From: Desulfobulbaceae bacterium
Lineage (GTDB): Bacteria > Desulfobacterota > Desulfobulbia > Desulfobulbales > Desulfobulbaceae
Assembly (NCBI GenBank): GCA_026987195.1
Contig: JALSNC010000079.1
Span: forward strand, 1 to 52,178
Direction of reading: 5' to 3'
DNA length: 52,178 nt
Shown: piece by piece, positions 24,662-32,866 of the stretch
Layout of the letters: every line of letters starts with the position of its first letter
Position numbering within the stretch: position 1 is the stretch's first letter
The notes under the pieces: model-generated
What the model was told of the DNA's origin: nothing
The model's input: the letters and a program-made list of their open reading frames with translations, nothing else
Database searches by the model: none
Program-made: the position numbers and the translations under genes

Positions 24662-25569
24662 TGCGACGCCCTGCTTCCACGGCAACAGGCCGCCGTTATC
24701 CTGCATCGCTGATCGCCGGTCTTGTCGGCCTGGCGACCTGGCTTACCCTGTACGGTTGCGCCCCCGGACCGGGAGAGACGACCCGTGACGGTACCGGCCC
24801 GGCCATCTACACCAGGGTCCCCCCGCCGCCTTCCCGGGAGCAGTGCATGCGGTGCCACCCGACCATTGCCCACCTTCTGCGGACCAACGGCGGCAGGCAT
24901 GCGCGGGTGGACTGCCGCCAGTGCCATCTCCAGTTCCACACCTTCGAGCCCGGCAGGACCAGGCGCGAGGATATCCTGCCCAGGTGCACCCGCTGCCACG
25001 ACCATCCGCATGGCCCCGTGCTCACCCGCTGCACGAGCTGCCACCAGGAGGCACACACCCCCCTGGACATCCCGGCAGGCCGGGCCCTGGCCAACGGCTG
25101 TTATGTGTGCCATCCGAAGATCGACAAGGAAATCAAGACATTCACCACCCAGCACACCAGACTCTACTGCACCGCCTGTCACCATACCCGGCACGGCTAC
25201 AAACCCCGGTGCACCCAGTGCCATCAGCCCCACCGGGGAACCCCGCCCATGGCCGGTCCCATCCGGTCGGACCGGGCCGCCCTGGACCAGTGCACCAATT
25301 GCCACAATCCGCACAAGGCCCTGAAGGTCCGGTTTCCTGCCGACACCGCCAACACCACCTGCGGCCTCTGCCACCGCAACGCCTACACCCAGCTCAGGGC
25401 CAGCGGCACCAAACATGCCGCCTTCCGCTGTGTCAAGTGCCACCCGGGCCAGCACAAGACCATCAGGCGGTGCACCCAGTGCCACGGCGAGCCCCATCCG
25501 CCCCGGCTGACGGAAAACTACCGTACCTGTGGCAAGTGCCACGGAGTGGCCCATTCCATTGTCCGGTGA
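24661..25569 (+). CDS. dodecahaem c-type cytochrome lipoprotein 1
   Basis: A 302-residue protein with a lipoprotein-like signal ending LTLYGC (cysteine about residue 33) and twelve CxxCH haem-binding motifs, among them CMRCH, CRQCH, CTRCH, CYVCH, CTACH, CGLCH and CGKCH. That is one haem per roughly 22 residues. Additional histidines follow many motifs (for example HDHPHG, HQEAHT, HPGQH) and can serve as distal ligands, giving bis-histidine low-potential haems. It should be a periplasmic or outer-membrane-attached electron carrier. It is coupled to the upstream beta-helix gene by TGATG overlap and has the same haem count as the two cytochromes at 37886-39690. Confidence 0.92.
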   Translation: MRRPASTATGRRYPASLIAGLVGLATWLTLYGCAPGPGETTRDGTGPAIYTRVPPPPSREQCMRCHPTIAHLLRTNGGRHARVDCRQCHLQFHTFEPGRTRREDILPRCTRCHDHPHGPVLTRCTSCHQEAHTPLDIPAGRALANGCYVCHPKIDKEIKTFTTQHTRLYCTACHHTRHGYKPRCTQCHQPHRGTPPMAGPIRSDRAALDQCTNCHNPHKALKVRFPADTANTTCGLCHRNAYTQLRASGTKHAAFRCVKCHPGQHKTIRRCTQCHGEPHPPRLTENYRTCGKCHGVAHSIVR

Positions 25570-25574
25570 CCGTC

Positions 25575-26756
25575 ATGTTCCTGTCTGCCAGTATATTCCC
25601 GCGACAACAGATCCCTGGCTGCCGGTCATTCCACTGTCGCGCCATCCGTGCCCTGCTGCGGGCCGGCAGCCTGCTTCTGTCCCTCTGCCTGTTGCAGTCC
25701 GCAGCCGCCGGCCAGGTCACGGAAAGCCCCTGGCCGGTCCACGTTCCGGACACGGGCCAGGAAAGCTGTTACGACAACCTGCGCCGCATCGAGTGCCCCC
25801 AGCCGGGCGAGCCCTTCTATGGCCAGGATGCGGAATATCGCGCCGAACCACCGCGGTGCGAGGCAATATCCGTAGCCGGTGCCACCCTGCTCGCCGACCG
25901 GGTCACCGGGCTGACCTGGCAGGCGGAAACAGCCCCGGCAGAGCTCGACTGGAGTGCGGCCCTGGACTATGCCGATACCCTGGCCCTGGGCGGGCATACG
26001 GACTGGCGGCTGCCTTCGATAAGGGAACTGCGAACAATCATGAATTTCGGCGAGCCGGACGGGAAAGGAAAGGAACCGGGATGCGCATCCGGCCGAGCGG
26101 CCGGGGATCCCTGTTTCTGGTCTGCCACCACCAGAAAATTCCCGGCCCTGGATGCCCAGAGTGTCTGTCTCGACCCCATCAACCAGGTCCGGGATACGGA
26201 CAAGGGGAGAAAAAGAGCGGTCCGGGCCGTGCGGGGTACTCCCCTTCCCGGCCCGGTCTTCCGGGACAATGGCGACGGATCTGTCACCGATCTCAGTACC
26301 GGGCTCACCTGGCAGCAGGGCGAGACCAGGCCCATGACCTGGCAGCAGGCCCTGGCCTTCTGCGAGGGACTCGACCTGGCCGGTCACCAGGACTGGCGAC
26401 TGCCTTCGATCAGGGAGCTGCAGACCCTGGTGGACGTCAGACGGCAGCAGCCGGCCCTCGACAGCACCATCTTTCCCGGCTGCCGGCCTGAACCTTACTG
26501 GTCTTCCACCACAAGGAGCGAACGACCGGCCTTTGCCTGGACCATGGACTTTGCCACCGGCCGGGAATATGACGGTGCCTACAAAGGCCGTTTCTATCCG
26601 GTACGGGCGGTCAGGGGCGGCCATGTCCGTCGGCGGCAGCCTGAGACAGCGCCAGTGATGACCCCGCCGGCAGGAGAGAAGGAGCAGCCGCTGCGGCCTT
26701 TCCCGAGAGAACGGGGCCATGACGAGCTGCTGGAGCCCTATCCGCTGGACATGTAG
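25575..26756 (+). CDS. secreted DUF1566 (Lcl-C-like) protein with two repeats
   Basis: A 393-residue protein. A hydrophobic signal (LLRAGSLLLSLCLLQSAAAG) lies unusually far from the ATG at 25575. The mature part holds two copies of the DUF1566 unit, each with DxxTGLTWQ, a helix with ALxxA/C, and the invariant GHxDWRLPSIRELR/QT followed by an FWSATTR or YWSSTTR strand and a final RAVRG. DUF1566 is a C-type-lectin-like fold found in secreted adhesion or binding proteins. It is the last gene of the plus-strand run, 5 bp after the cytochrome. The C-terminal tail is Pro/Arg/Glu rich and unstructured. Confidence 0.85.
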   Translation: MFLSASIFPRQQIPGCRSFHCRAIRALLRAGSLLLSLCLLQSAAAGQVTESPWPVHVPDTGQESCYDNLRRIECPQPGEPFYGQDAEYRAEPPRCEAISVAGATLLADRVTGLTWQAETAPAELDWSAALDYADTLALGGHTDWRLPSIRELRTIMNFGEPDGKGKEPGCASGRAAGDPCFWSATTRKFPALDAQSVCLDPINQVRDTDKGRKRAVRAVRGTPLPGPVFRDNGDGSVTDLSTGLTWQQGETRPMTWQQALAFCEGLDLAGHQDWRLPSIRELQTLVDVRRQQPALDSTIFPGCRPEPYWSSTTRSERPAFAWTMDFATGREYDGAYKGRFYPVRAVRGGHVRRRQPETAPVMTPPAGEKEQPLRPFPRERGHDELLEPYPLDM

Positions 26757-27088
26757 CGAAAAACCATGCATGGCCTGGCACCGGCCGTCTGCTTTGTCCC
26801 CGCCTCTTCCGGTCTGATGATTTCCGGATACTCCGGCATGGCCGCAGGAGCGCCCACAACAGGCGATGAACATCGGGCAGGGGGCTTATCGCACAGCAGA
26901 GCGGTGCAACAGGCTGAGGCACAGCCTGCCGGTATACAATCCCGCAGAGCGCTCTCTCACAGTCAAGGATGATGGCGTCGCAAAAAGTCCGTATTGAACC
27001 TTTTATACTGAGCCATCTTCAGAGCCTGATGGACGTTTTACGAGTCCACCAAGGATCAAGATTCCCGGCCCCTGCCCCCTGTCACCTG
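26757..27088. other. convergent intergenic region
   Basis: A 332-bp region between convergent genes. Around 26965-27060 it contains GGCGTCGCAAAAAGTCC and TGATGGACGTTTTACGAGTC, the latter able to fold as GATGGAC/GTCCACC. From about 27079 to 27115 there are short tandem heptamers (GTCACCT, GGTACCT). No gene is seen. Confidence 0.55.
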
Positions 27089-27115
27089 TCACCTGTCACC
27101 TGGTACCTGGTACCT
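27079..27115. repeat. short tandem heptamers at the end of a beta-helix gene
   Basis: About three GTCACCT-type units and two GGTACCT-type units span the last codons of the minus-strand beta-helix gene (its final residues are QVPGDR) and run into the intergenic region. The stop codon lies inside the tract. Confidence 0.6.
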
Positions 27116-30100
27116 GATTTCCTGATAATGATACCCCAGATCGGCCGGTCCGCTGTCCGCGGCCAGATCGGTCCTGGTCGTGCTCCCGCCCAGCCCCAGC
27201 CCGGCAGCGTCCGCCGTGCCCGCATCCACGGCCGGACTCTTCTTCTCCTGGCCGCTTGCGGGCTGGCTCAGAAAATAGCCGCCGTTGAGCCGCCCCTTCA
27301 CGGCCACGAACAGCGGGTCCCTGGAGATGGATCCCGGCCCGGCCTCGCAGTCCATGTAGTCACTGGTATTGTTCCAGACCAGGTTGCTGCTGTTGTGCAG
27401 GGTGGCACCGGGCCGCTCGAAATCCTCCGGCCCGATGTAGTTGACGATGCCCTGGGTGCCGTTGTTGGTGATGATGTTGCCGGCAACCTCGGCAGTGAAG
27501 GTTGCCGGCTGCGGATAGCCCAGGATAAGGCCGCCGCCCCGCCTCCTGACCCCCACCCGGTTGTTGCCGTCAATGGTATTGGAGGTGATGATGACCCTGC
27601 TCAGGTTGAAGGAACTGATCTGGATGCCCAGGTGCGCATTGTTCACCACCAGGTTGTTGTGGATAACGATATCACTGCCGGCAAACATCTTGATGGTGGA
27701 AAGGGGGCTGATAACGATGCCATCGGTGTTGTCGTAGACCTGGTTTCCCTCGATGCGCGGCGATGCCACCTCCCGGGCGCCGATGCCGATCCTGTTGCCA
27801 TGGATCAGGTTGCGGTCGATCCAGGGCGCGGCCTTGCCCCGGCAGCCGATGCCGACGATCCTGTTGTCATAGACCTCGTTCTCGTAGACATGGGCCGTGG
27901 AGTCCTTGCCATTGCCGATACCGACCTTGTTGCCGTAGATCCGGTTGCCATGGACCCTGGTCTTGCCGGTCAGTGAAGGAGAACCGTGAATGCCGATACC
28001 GTGGAAGTTGCCGGTGATACGATTGTTGTAGATCTCGGGTGCTGAGTCCCAGATATTGATGCCATGGCCGAGGTTTCCGGTGCCGCCGCCGGTGATGACG
28101 AACCCCTCGACCCGGCCGGCCCTGTCACCCAGGTACAGGATGGCCACGGTGTTCTTGTCGCCCTTCTGGCCACCGCCGTCAATCACCGGCCAGTTCCTGC
28201 CGATCAGGTTGACGCTCTTGTCGATGATCAGCAGCTCCCGGTAACGGCCGCCGTTGACAATGATGTCGTCGCCGGGCTGGGCGGCATCGATGGCCGACTG
28301 GATGGTGGGGTATTCCTCCGGCACCCGCCGCTTGCCGTCCGGGGCCGGGCTGGTGGTACTCACGTAGACCACGACCGGCGGACTTTCGTTCCTGCCGTCG
28401 CTGACGGTGAGCTGCACGGTGTAGCACCCGTTGACATCAACCAGAAACGAGCTGTTGACTGCCGACGGATCGGCGATGGCGGCCCGGCTGCCGGCCGGCC
28501 TGAAGAGCAGTTTCCAGTGATAGGTCAGGGGATCGCCGTCCGGATCCTTGCTGGCGCTGCCATAGAGGGTGATGGTGTCACCGGCCGAGACCTGGGAGAT
28601 GACATCACCGATACTGGCCCTGGGCGGCCTGTTCCCGGGCACAGTGATCCTGACACCATCGGCCTTGCTCACATTGCCCCAGCGGTCGGTGACCTGCAGC
28701 TCGACATCATACGTGCCCGGCTTGTCCGCCTTGAACCAGGTCCTGGCCCGTCCGGGCTTGCGGAGCCTGGCCCGGCTTCCGTCGGGCCGCGCGATCATCT
28801 TCCACTGCCAGCTGATCATGTCGCCGTCCGGATCCATACTTTTGCGGCCGTCCAGGATCACCCGCTGTCCAACGGTCACCTCCCGGTCCGGTCCGGCCAC
28901 GGCCACCGGCGGCCGGTCCGTGGTTCTTTTCTCGGCCCTGGCGTACGGACCGCCGTAGGCCCCCATGTCATTGGTCTCACCGCCCAGGGAAGGGGGAAAA
29001 CTGACATCGTTGAACCTGGCATCCGGATCACCGGCATCGATGGCCGGCGATCCGGGACGGAGGTGGAAATCATGGCCGGCCAGGTCCCGGTACAGGGGGT
29101 CGGCGATGATGTTCCTGCTGCGGCGGTAGCTTTTCTCGTCCTCGTAGCCGTTGAACTGCGGCTTGACACACCAGAGGAGCGACGGATCGCAGTCGCCGGT
29201 CCTGTTGTTGGCAAAGAGCAGGTTGCGGGAATATCCCCGGCCGTAGGCCCGGATTCCGGCATCGACATTGTGGGTGATGATGTTGTTGCGGATATCGGCC
29301 TTGCCCTCCGGATCATCGATGACCACCCCGGACTGGCCGTTGGCGACCACGGTGTTGTTGACCACCTCGATGGGCGCCAGCACGCCCCGGACCCCGGAGC
29401 GGCCGTTGCCGTAGATGAGGTTGTTGTAGACTGAAGCCGCAGCGGCACGGGCATTGATGCCGGAGCGCTTGTTGCCGTGGATATCGTTGTTGCGTACCGT
29501 GATCCGCGACAGGGGCAGCTTGGAGCTGCCGATGCCGGAATAGCCGTTGTCAGTAATGGTATTGCCGGTGATCTCCAGGGTGGAGCCCTTCTGGGCAAAG
29601 ACCCCGGCCTGGACGTTGGCGGTGATGCGATTGCCGGTAATCACTGCCGAGGAAGCGCTGCAGTAGATACCCGAGGGTTCGTTCTCGCGGATGATGTTGT
29701 TGCGGATCCGCGGCGATGTCTTTTTGCAGTAGATGCCCGACCCTTTGTCCTCGTCATCAGCGGTGAGCAGGGAACCGTGGATGATGGTAAAGCCGTCCAG
29801 GATGGCGCCGTCGGCTCCCTCCACCACCGGTCCCTTTTCCCGGGCGCCGTCGATGACCGTGACAAAGGTGGTCCGGTCGCGCCGGGAGAAATCGGCGTTC
29901 CACCCCCCTTCCAGGATCACATCCTTTGCCAGGGTGACATGCTCGAAATAGGTTCCGGCCGCGACCTGCACCGTATCGCCGGGCGAGGCAGCGTCCAGGG
30001 CCTTCTGAATGGAAGGGTACTCTGTCGGCACCCTGAGGACTGTGCCGGCCGAGGCGCCGGCCACGGCCAGGAACAGGGGCAGGATGGCGATGAGCAGGAA

Positions 30101-30127
30101 AGTGGCAGGGGTTCGGTTGATCTCCAT
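27089..30127 (-). CDS. giant two-part beta-helix protein with central PKD/Ig-like domains
   Basis: A 1012-residue secreted protein (signal FLLIAILPLFLAVAGASA). The first beta-helix (about residues 30-395) begins VPTEYPSIQKALDAASPGDTVQVAAGTY, the DUF1565/pectin-lyase entry motif, and ends DPLYRDLAGHDFHLRPGSPAIDAGDP. Two PKD/REJ-like beta-sandwich domains follow (PPVAVAGPDREVTVGQRV with DPDGDMISWQW, and PPRASIGDVISQVSAGDT with DPDGDPLTYHW). A second beta-helix begins VPEEYPTIQSAIDAAQPGDD and runs to the C-terminus. The two helices look like an internal duplication flanking a spacer. Start ATG 30127 places the signal peptide at the N-terminus. It is likely exported and structural or glycan-binding; no catalytic site is evident. 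Confidence 0.87.
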   Translation of the reverse strand: MEINRTPATFLLIAILPLFLAVAGASAGTVLRVPTEYPSIQKALDAASPGDTVQVAAGTYFEHVTLAKDVILEGGWNADFSRRDRTTFVTVIDGAREKGPVVEGADGAILDGFTIIHGSLLTADDEDKGSGIYCKKTSPRIRNNIIRENEPSGIYCSASSAVITGNRITANVQAGVFAQKGSTLEITGNTITDNGYSGIGSSKLPLSRITVRNNDIHGNKRSGINARAAAASVYNNLIYGNGRSGVRGVLAPIEVVNNTVVANGQSGVVIDDPEGKADIRNNIITHNVDAGIRAYGRGYSRNLLFANNRTGDCDPSLLWCVKPQFNGYEDEKSYRRSRNIIADPLYRDLAGHDFHLRPGSPAIDAGDPDARFNDVSFPPSLGGETNDMGAYGGPYARAEKRTTDRPPVAVAGPDREVTVGQRVILDGRKSMDPDGDMISWQWKMIARPDGSRARLRKPGRARTWFKADKPGTYDVELQVTDRWGNVSKADGVRITVPGNRPPRASIGDVISQVSAGDTITLYGSASKDPDGDPLTYHWKLLFRPAGSRAAIADPSAVNSSFLVDVNGCYTVQLTVSDGRNESPPVVVYVSTTSPAPDGKRRVPEEYPTIQSAIDAAQPGDDIIVNGGRYRELLIIDKSVNLIGRNWPVIDGGGQKGDKNTVAILYLGDRAGRVEGFVITGGGTGNLGHGINIWDSAPEIYNNRITGNFHGIGIHGSPSLTGKTRVHGNRIYGNKVGIGNGKDSTAHVYENEVYDNRIVGIGCRGKAAPWIDRNLIHGNRIGIGAREVASPRIEGNQVYDNTDGIVISPLSTIKMFAGSDIVIHNNLVVNNAHLGIQISSFNLSRVIITSNTIDGNNRVGVRRRGGGLILGYPQPATFTAEVAGNIITNNGTQGIVNYIGPEDFERPGATLHNSSNLVWNNTSDYMDCEAGPGSISRDPLFVAVKGRLNGGYFLSQPASGQEKKSPAVDAGTADAAGLGLGGSTTRTDLAADSGPADLGYHYQEIRYQVPGDR

Positions 30128-30247
30128 GTGTTTACCTGTTGACTCCATTGACAAGCACGACGCCACCGGACTGGCGGCGATGCGGTTATTCGTAAACAAC
30201 CATCATCTTCAGGCAATCGGGCTGTTCCTGAAGAGAATCTGTTATCG

Positions 30248-31417
30248 TCATTCTGCATCACTCTGGGCGCCACCGGATCGCCGGCTGTCCTCTCCCCAGG
30301 GTGAAACCGGCCGATCCCAGCCCGCCGCCGGCCCGCCGTAGCCGCCCATATCACTGCGCGAACCATCTCTATCGGTATAAAATGGATCCATGGACCCGGT
30401 ATCGATACAGGGTGAACCCGGCCGGAGATGGAAATCACCCTGGCCGGGATCGACAAAGAGGGGATCTGCGGTGATGTTGCCGTTGATGCCGCGGAACCGC
30501 CTGTCCTTCAGGTCGGACGAATTCGGCCGTGACGAAGGGCCGGTCGCCTTGCTCACCAGGTCCCCACCGCTGTTCTGCCAGAGGATGAGATTGGTCAGCC
30601 GCACCGAGCCGCCCATCATCAGGATGCCGCCGCCATAGTCGGCCCGGTTAGCGGTCAGGGTATTGTTGGCCAGGGTGGTGGCGGCCCGGTCGCAGGAGAT
30701 GCCGCCGCCGAAAGCAGCCTGGTTGTCCCAGAGGAACGAATTTGTGATGAACGAGGAATCCCGGTAGGTTGCGATACCGCCACCTGAATTGCCCGCCTCA
30801 TTGTCCTGCAGCCGGTTGTTGACCATGGTGGCCGAGGAACGAAACGAAAAGATGCCGCCGCCTGCGACCTGCGCCCTGTTCCCAATGATCCGGTTGTTGA
30901 CCACCAGGGGAGCGGAACGGAGATCGCAGTAGATACCGCCACCGAAAGCGGCCTGGTTGTCCCGGATCACGCAGTCGATGATCACCGGTGCCGAGGACGG
31001 GGCGCAGTAGATGCCGCCGCCGTTGTTGCTGACGTTTTCCGGGTCCGTGCCACCGGTGATGGTGAAACCGCGGAGGACCACCCGGCTGCCCCGGGCAAAG
31101 GTGATCACCGGCCGTCCCGGCCGGCCGATGATCCTGGTCTGTTCCGGCCCGTCGGAGCTCTTGAGGGTCAGTTTCCTGTTCACAATGGTGAGATTGCCGA
31201 AGGAGAGTTTATATTCCCCCGGCGCGACAAGAACCGTGTCACCCTGCCCGGCCCGAACCAGGGCATCGAGGATGGTGGGATAGTCTGCCGGTACCTGCAG
31301 GGTCCCGGCGGTGGCAGCGGTGGCAGCGGTCAGCAGCATGGCCAGCAGGACCATGGCGTGACCTGCGGCGGAACGCGGGCAGGCAGGGCGTTGTCTGAAC
31401 AAAGGGGCGCGCGGCAT
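30248..31417 (-). CDS. secreted parallel beta-helix protein
   Basis: A 389-residue protein with a signal peptide (AMVLLAMLLTAATAATAG), the entry motif VPADYPTILDALVRAGQGDTVLVAPGEY, and about ten coils in which GGGI alternates with NN or N-x-A (NNGGGIYC, AAFGGGIYCD, NSGGGIATYRD, YGGGILMMGGS). The end is DPLFVDPGQGDFHLRPGSPCIDTGSMD. The GGGI-rich face differs from the N-ladder of its neighbours and resembles the polymorphic outer-membrane-protein/choice-of-anchor group. Its ATG overlaps the stop of the upstream beta-helix gene by one base (TGATG), so the two are co-translated. Confidence 0.87.
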   Translation of the reverse strand: MPRAPLFRQRPACPRSAAGHAMVLLAMLLTAATAATAGTLQVPADYPTILDALVRAGQGDTVLVAPGEYKLSFGNLTIVNRKLTLKSSDGPEQTRIIGRPGRPVITFARGSRVVLRGFTITGGTDPENVSNNGGGIYCAPSSAPVIIDCVIRDNQAAFGGGIYCDLRSAPLVVNNRIIGNRAQVAGGGIFSFRSSATMVNNRLQDNEAGNSGGGIATYRDSSFITNSFLWDNQAAFGGGISCDRAATTLANNTLTANRADYGGGILMMGGSVRLTNLILWQNSGGDLVSKATGPSSRPNSSDLKDRRFRGINGNITADPLFVDPGQGDFHLRPGSPCIDTGSMDPFYTDRDGSRSDMGGYGGPAAGWDRPVSPWGEDSRRSGGAQSDAE

Positions 31418-32670
31418 CACTCTTTCTTCCAGGAGAGGAGATCTATGCCGGCGGTGGTGTTGCGGTAGACATGGTTGCGCCGCAGGGCACCGGCCTCCAC
31501 GTCCAGCAACCGCATGCCCGAGGTCAGGTTGCCATAGACCTCGTTATCCTCGATGACCACCCGGTGGACATTGTAGAAGCCCAGGCCGGAACGTCGGTTG
31601 TTGTAGACCGCGTTGTAGCGGACAATGACCTGGTCCATCTTGGAAAACCGCATGCCCGAAGTGAAGTTGCCATAGACCTGGTTGTTTTCCACCACGGCCC
31701 GGATATCGGTCGTGATGCCGCCGATGCCGCGCAGGCCTATGCCGGCCCGCCGGTTGTTGAAGATCACGTTATTCCTGATGACCAGGGGCTGCTCATTGGA
31801 GTCAAAGTTGATGGCGCCGATACCGGCGCCGTTGCGGTAGCAGAGGTTGCCCTCGATGAGCGGCCGGCCGAACTCCCTGACACCGATACCGGGAGCGGCC
31901 CGCATCCGCGCGGTCTTGCCGGGAAAGTTGTTGCCAAAGATCTCGTTATCGCGGATCACGGCTGCCGAATTGCTGCCATTGGATATGCCGGGACCGAAAT
32001 TATCATAGATCACGTTGCCGGCAATGAGGGGCCGGGCCGTGGTATCCAGTGCCGGTCCCATGCCGATGCCCAGGCCGGTGGAGAGCATGCCGCCCCAGCT
32101 TTTGTTGCCGGTGAGGATGTTGTTGACCACGGTCGGCGAGCAGCCACGGATCTCGAGCATGAAGAGCTGGACCCCACTGACATACCTGGGCATGTTGCGC
32201 AGGGTGAAGCCGTCGAGCCGCATGGGCGCGGTGGTGTCCTTGGGAAAACTGACCAGATAACCCGGCTCGTCGATATCACTGCCGTCGATGATGGTACGCA
32301 GGGTCCGGCGCAGGACCTTTTTCATTCCCGGTCCAGCCACCAGGTCGTTGCCGCCGTCACCGTCCCAGCTCACCAGGTTGACCCCTTCGCGGATCACCAC
32401 CCGCTCGTTGTAGACCCCGGGCATGACCACCACGGTGTCACCGTAGTTCGCCTCCTCCATGGCCTCGGCGATGGAAAAGTAATCATCAGGGACCAGGAGT
32501 TCCTCGGCCGGCAGCATGGCTGGACACAGGAGACAACCAAAGAGCAGAACAAGAGAGCACCACAGAAAGGACGAGACGGAAAACACCCCGTTCCTGCCAC
32601 GGCAGGCCGGACAGTGACGGTCGTCGGCTGATGCGGGGCCGGCGGCTGATGATGATTTCCGCACGTTCAT
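31417..32670 (-). CDS. secreted parallel beta-helix protein, paralogue of the 34207-35688 product
   Basis: A 417-residue protein. After a hydrophobic signal (WCSLVLLFGCLLCPAMLPA) comes VPDDYFSIAEAMEEANYGDTVVVMPGVYNE, then LRRTLRTIIDGS, a segment shared with the protein encoded at 34207-35688. Long N-ladder coils follow (NNILTGNKSWGG, DNEIFGNNFPG, NNVIFNNRRAGIGL, NNQVYGNFTSGMRF, YNAVYNNRRSGLGF, DNEVYGNLTSGMRL). The coil pairs recur with a long period, suggesting internal duplication. A CPAC motif lies just before the signal helix. ATG 32670 is chosen as the closest start ahead of the signal. First gene of a beta-helix pair. Confidence 0.86.
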   Translation of the reverse strand: MNVRKSSSAAGPASADDRHCPACRGRNGVFSVSSFLWCSLVLLFGCLLCPAMLPAEELLVPDDYFSIAEAMEEANYGDTVVVMPGVYNERVVIREGVNLVSWDGDGGNDLVAGPGMKKVLRRTLRTIIDGSDIDEPGYLVSFPKDTTAPMRLDGFTLRNMPRYVSGVQLFMLEIRGCSPTVVNNILTGNKSWGGMLSTGLGIGMGPALDTTARPLIAGNVIYDNFGPGISNGSNSAAVIRDNEIFGNNFPGKTARMRAAPGIGVREFGRPLIEGNLCYRNGAGIGAINFDSNEQPLVIRNNVIFNNRRAGIGLRGIGGITTDIRAVVENNQVYGNFTSGMRFSKMDQVIVRYNAVYNNRRSGLGFYNVHRVVIEDNEVYGNLTSGMRLLDVEAGALRRNHVYRNTTAGIDLLSWKKE

Positions 32671-32866
32671 GGATAAGTCAGAAGCCAGAAGCCTGGGGAC
32701 CAGGGCAGTATGGTTTCCGGCAGAGCCCCGGTTCCGGTGACGCTGTGGCCCCGGACCGGCTGCCGGCATTCCATCCATAACCATGAACGATCCCGGGGAG
32801 TCAAGACAAATCGTATCCTGAGCCGGTCCGGGGAGAGACAGGAGCCCCGGCATCACAGGAACCGGC

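Noticed and set aside
24843..25574. In-frame 5' extension of the DUF1566 gene across the cytochrome
   Set aside because: It is the alternate frame of the CxxCH-rich gene; the signal peptide of the DUF1566 protein begins only after 25575.
28064..32631. Long plus-strand frames opposite the beta-helix genes
   Set aside because: Shadows rich in Gly, Asp and Val; the minus strand gives signal peptides and regular beta-helix coils.
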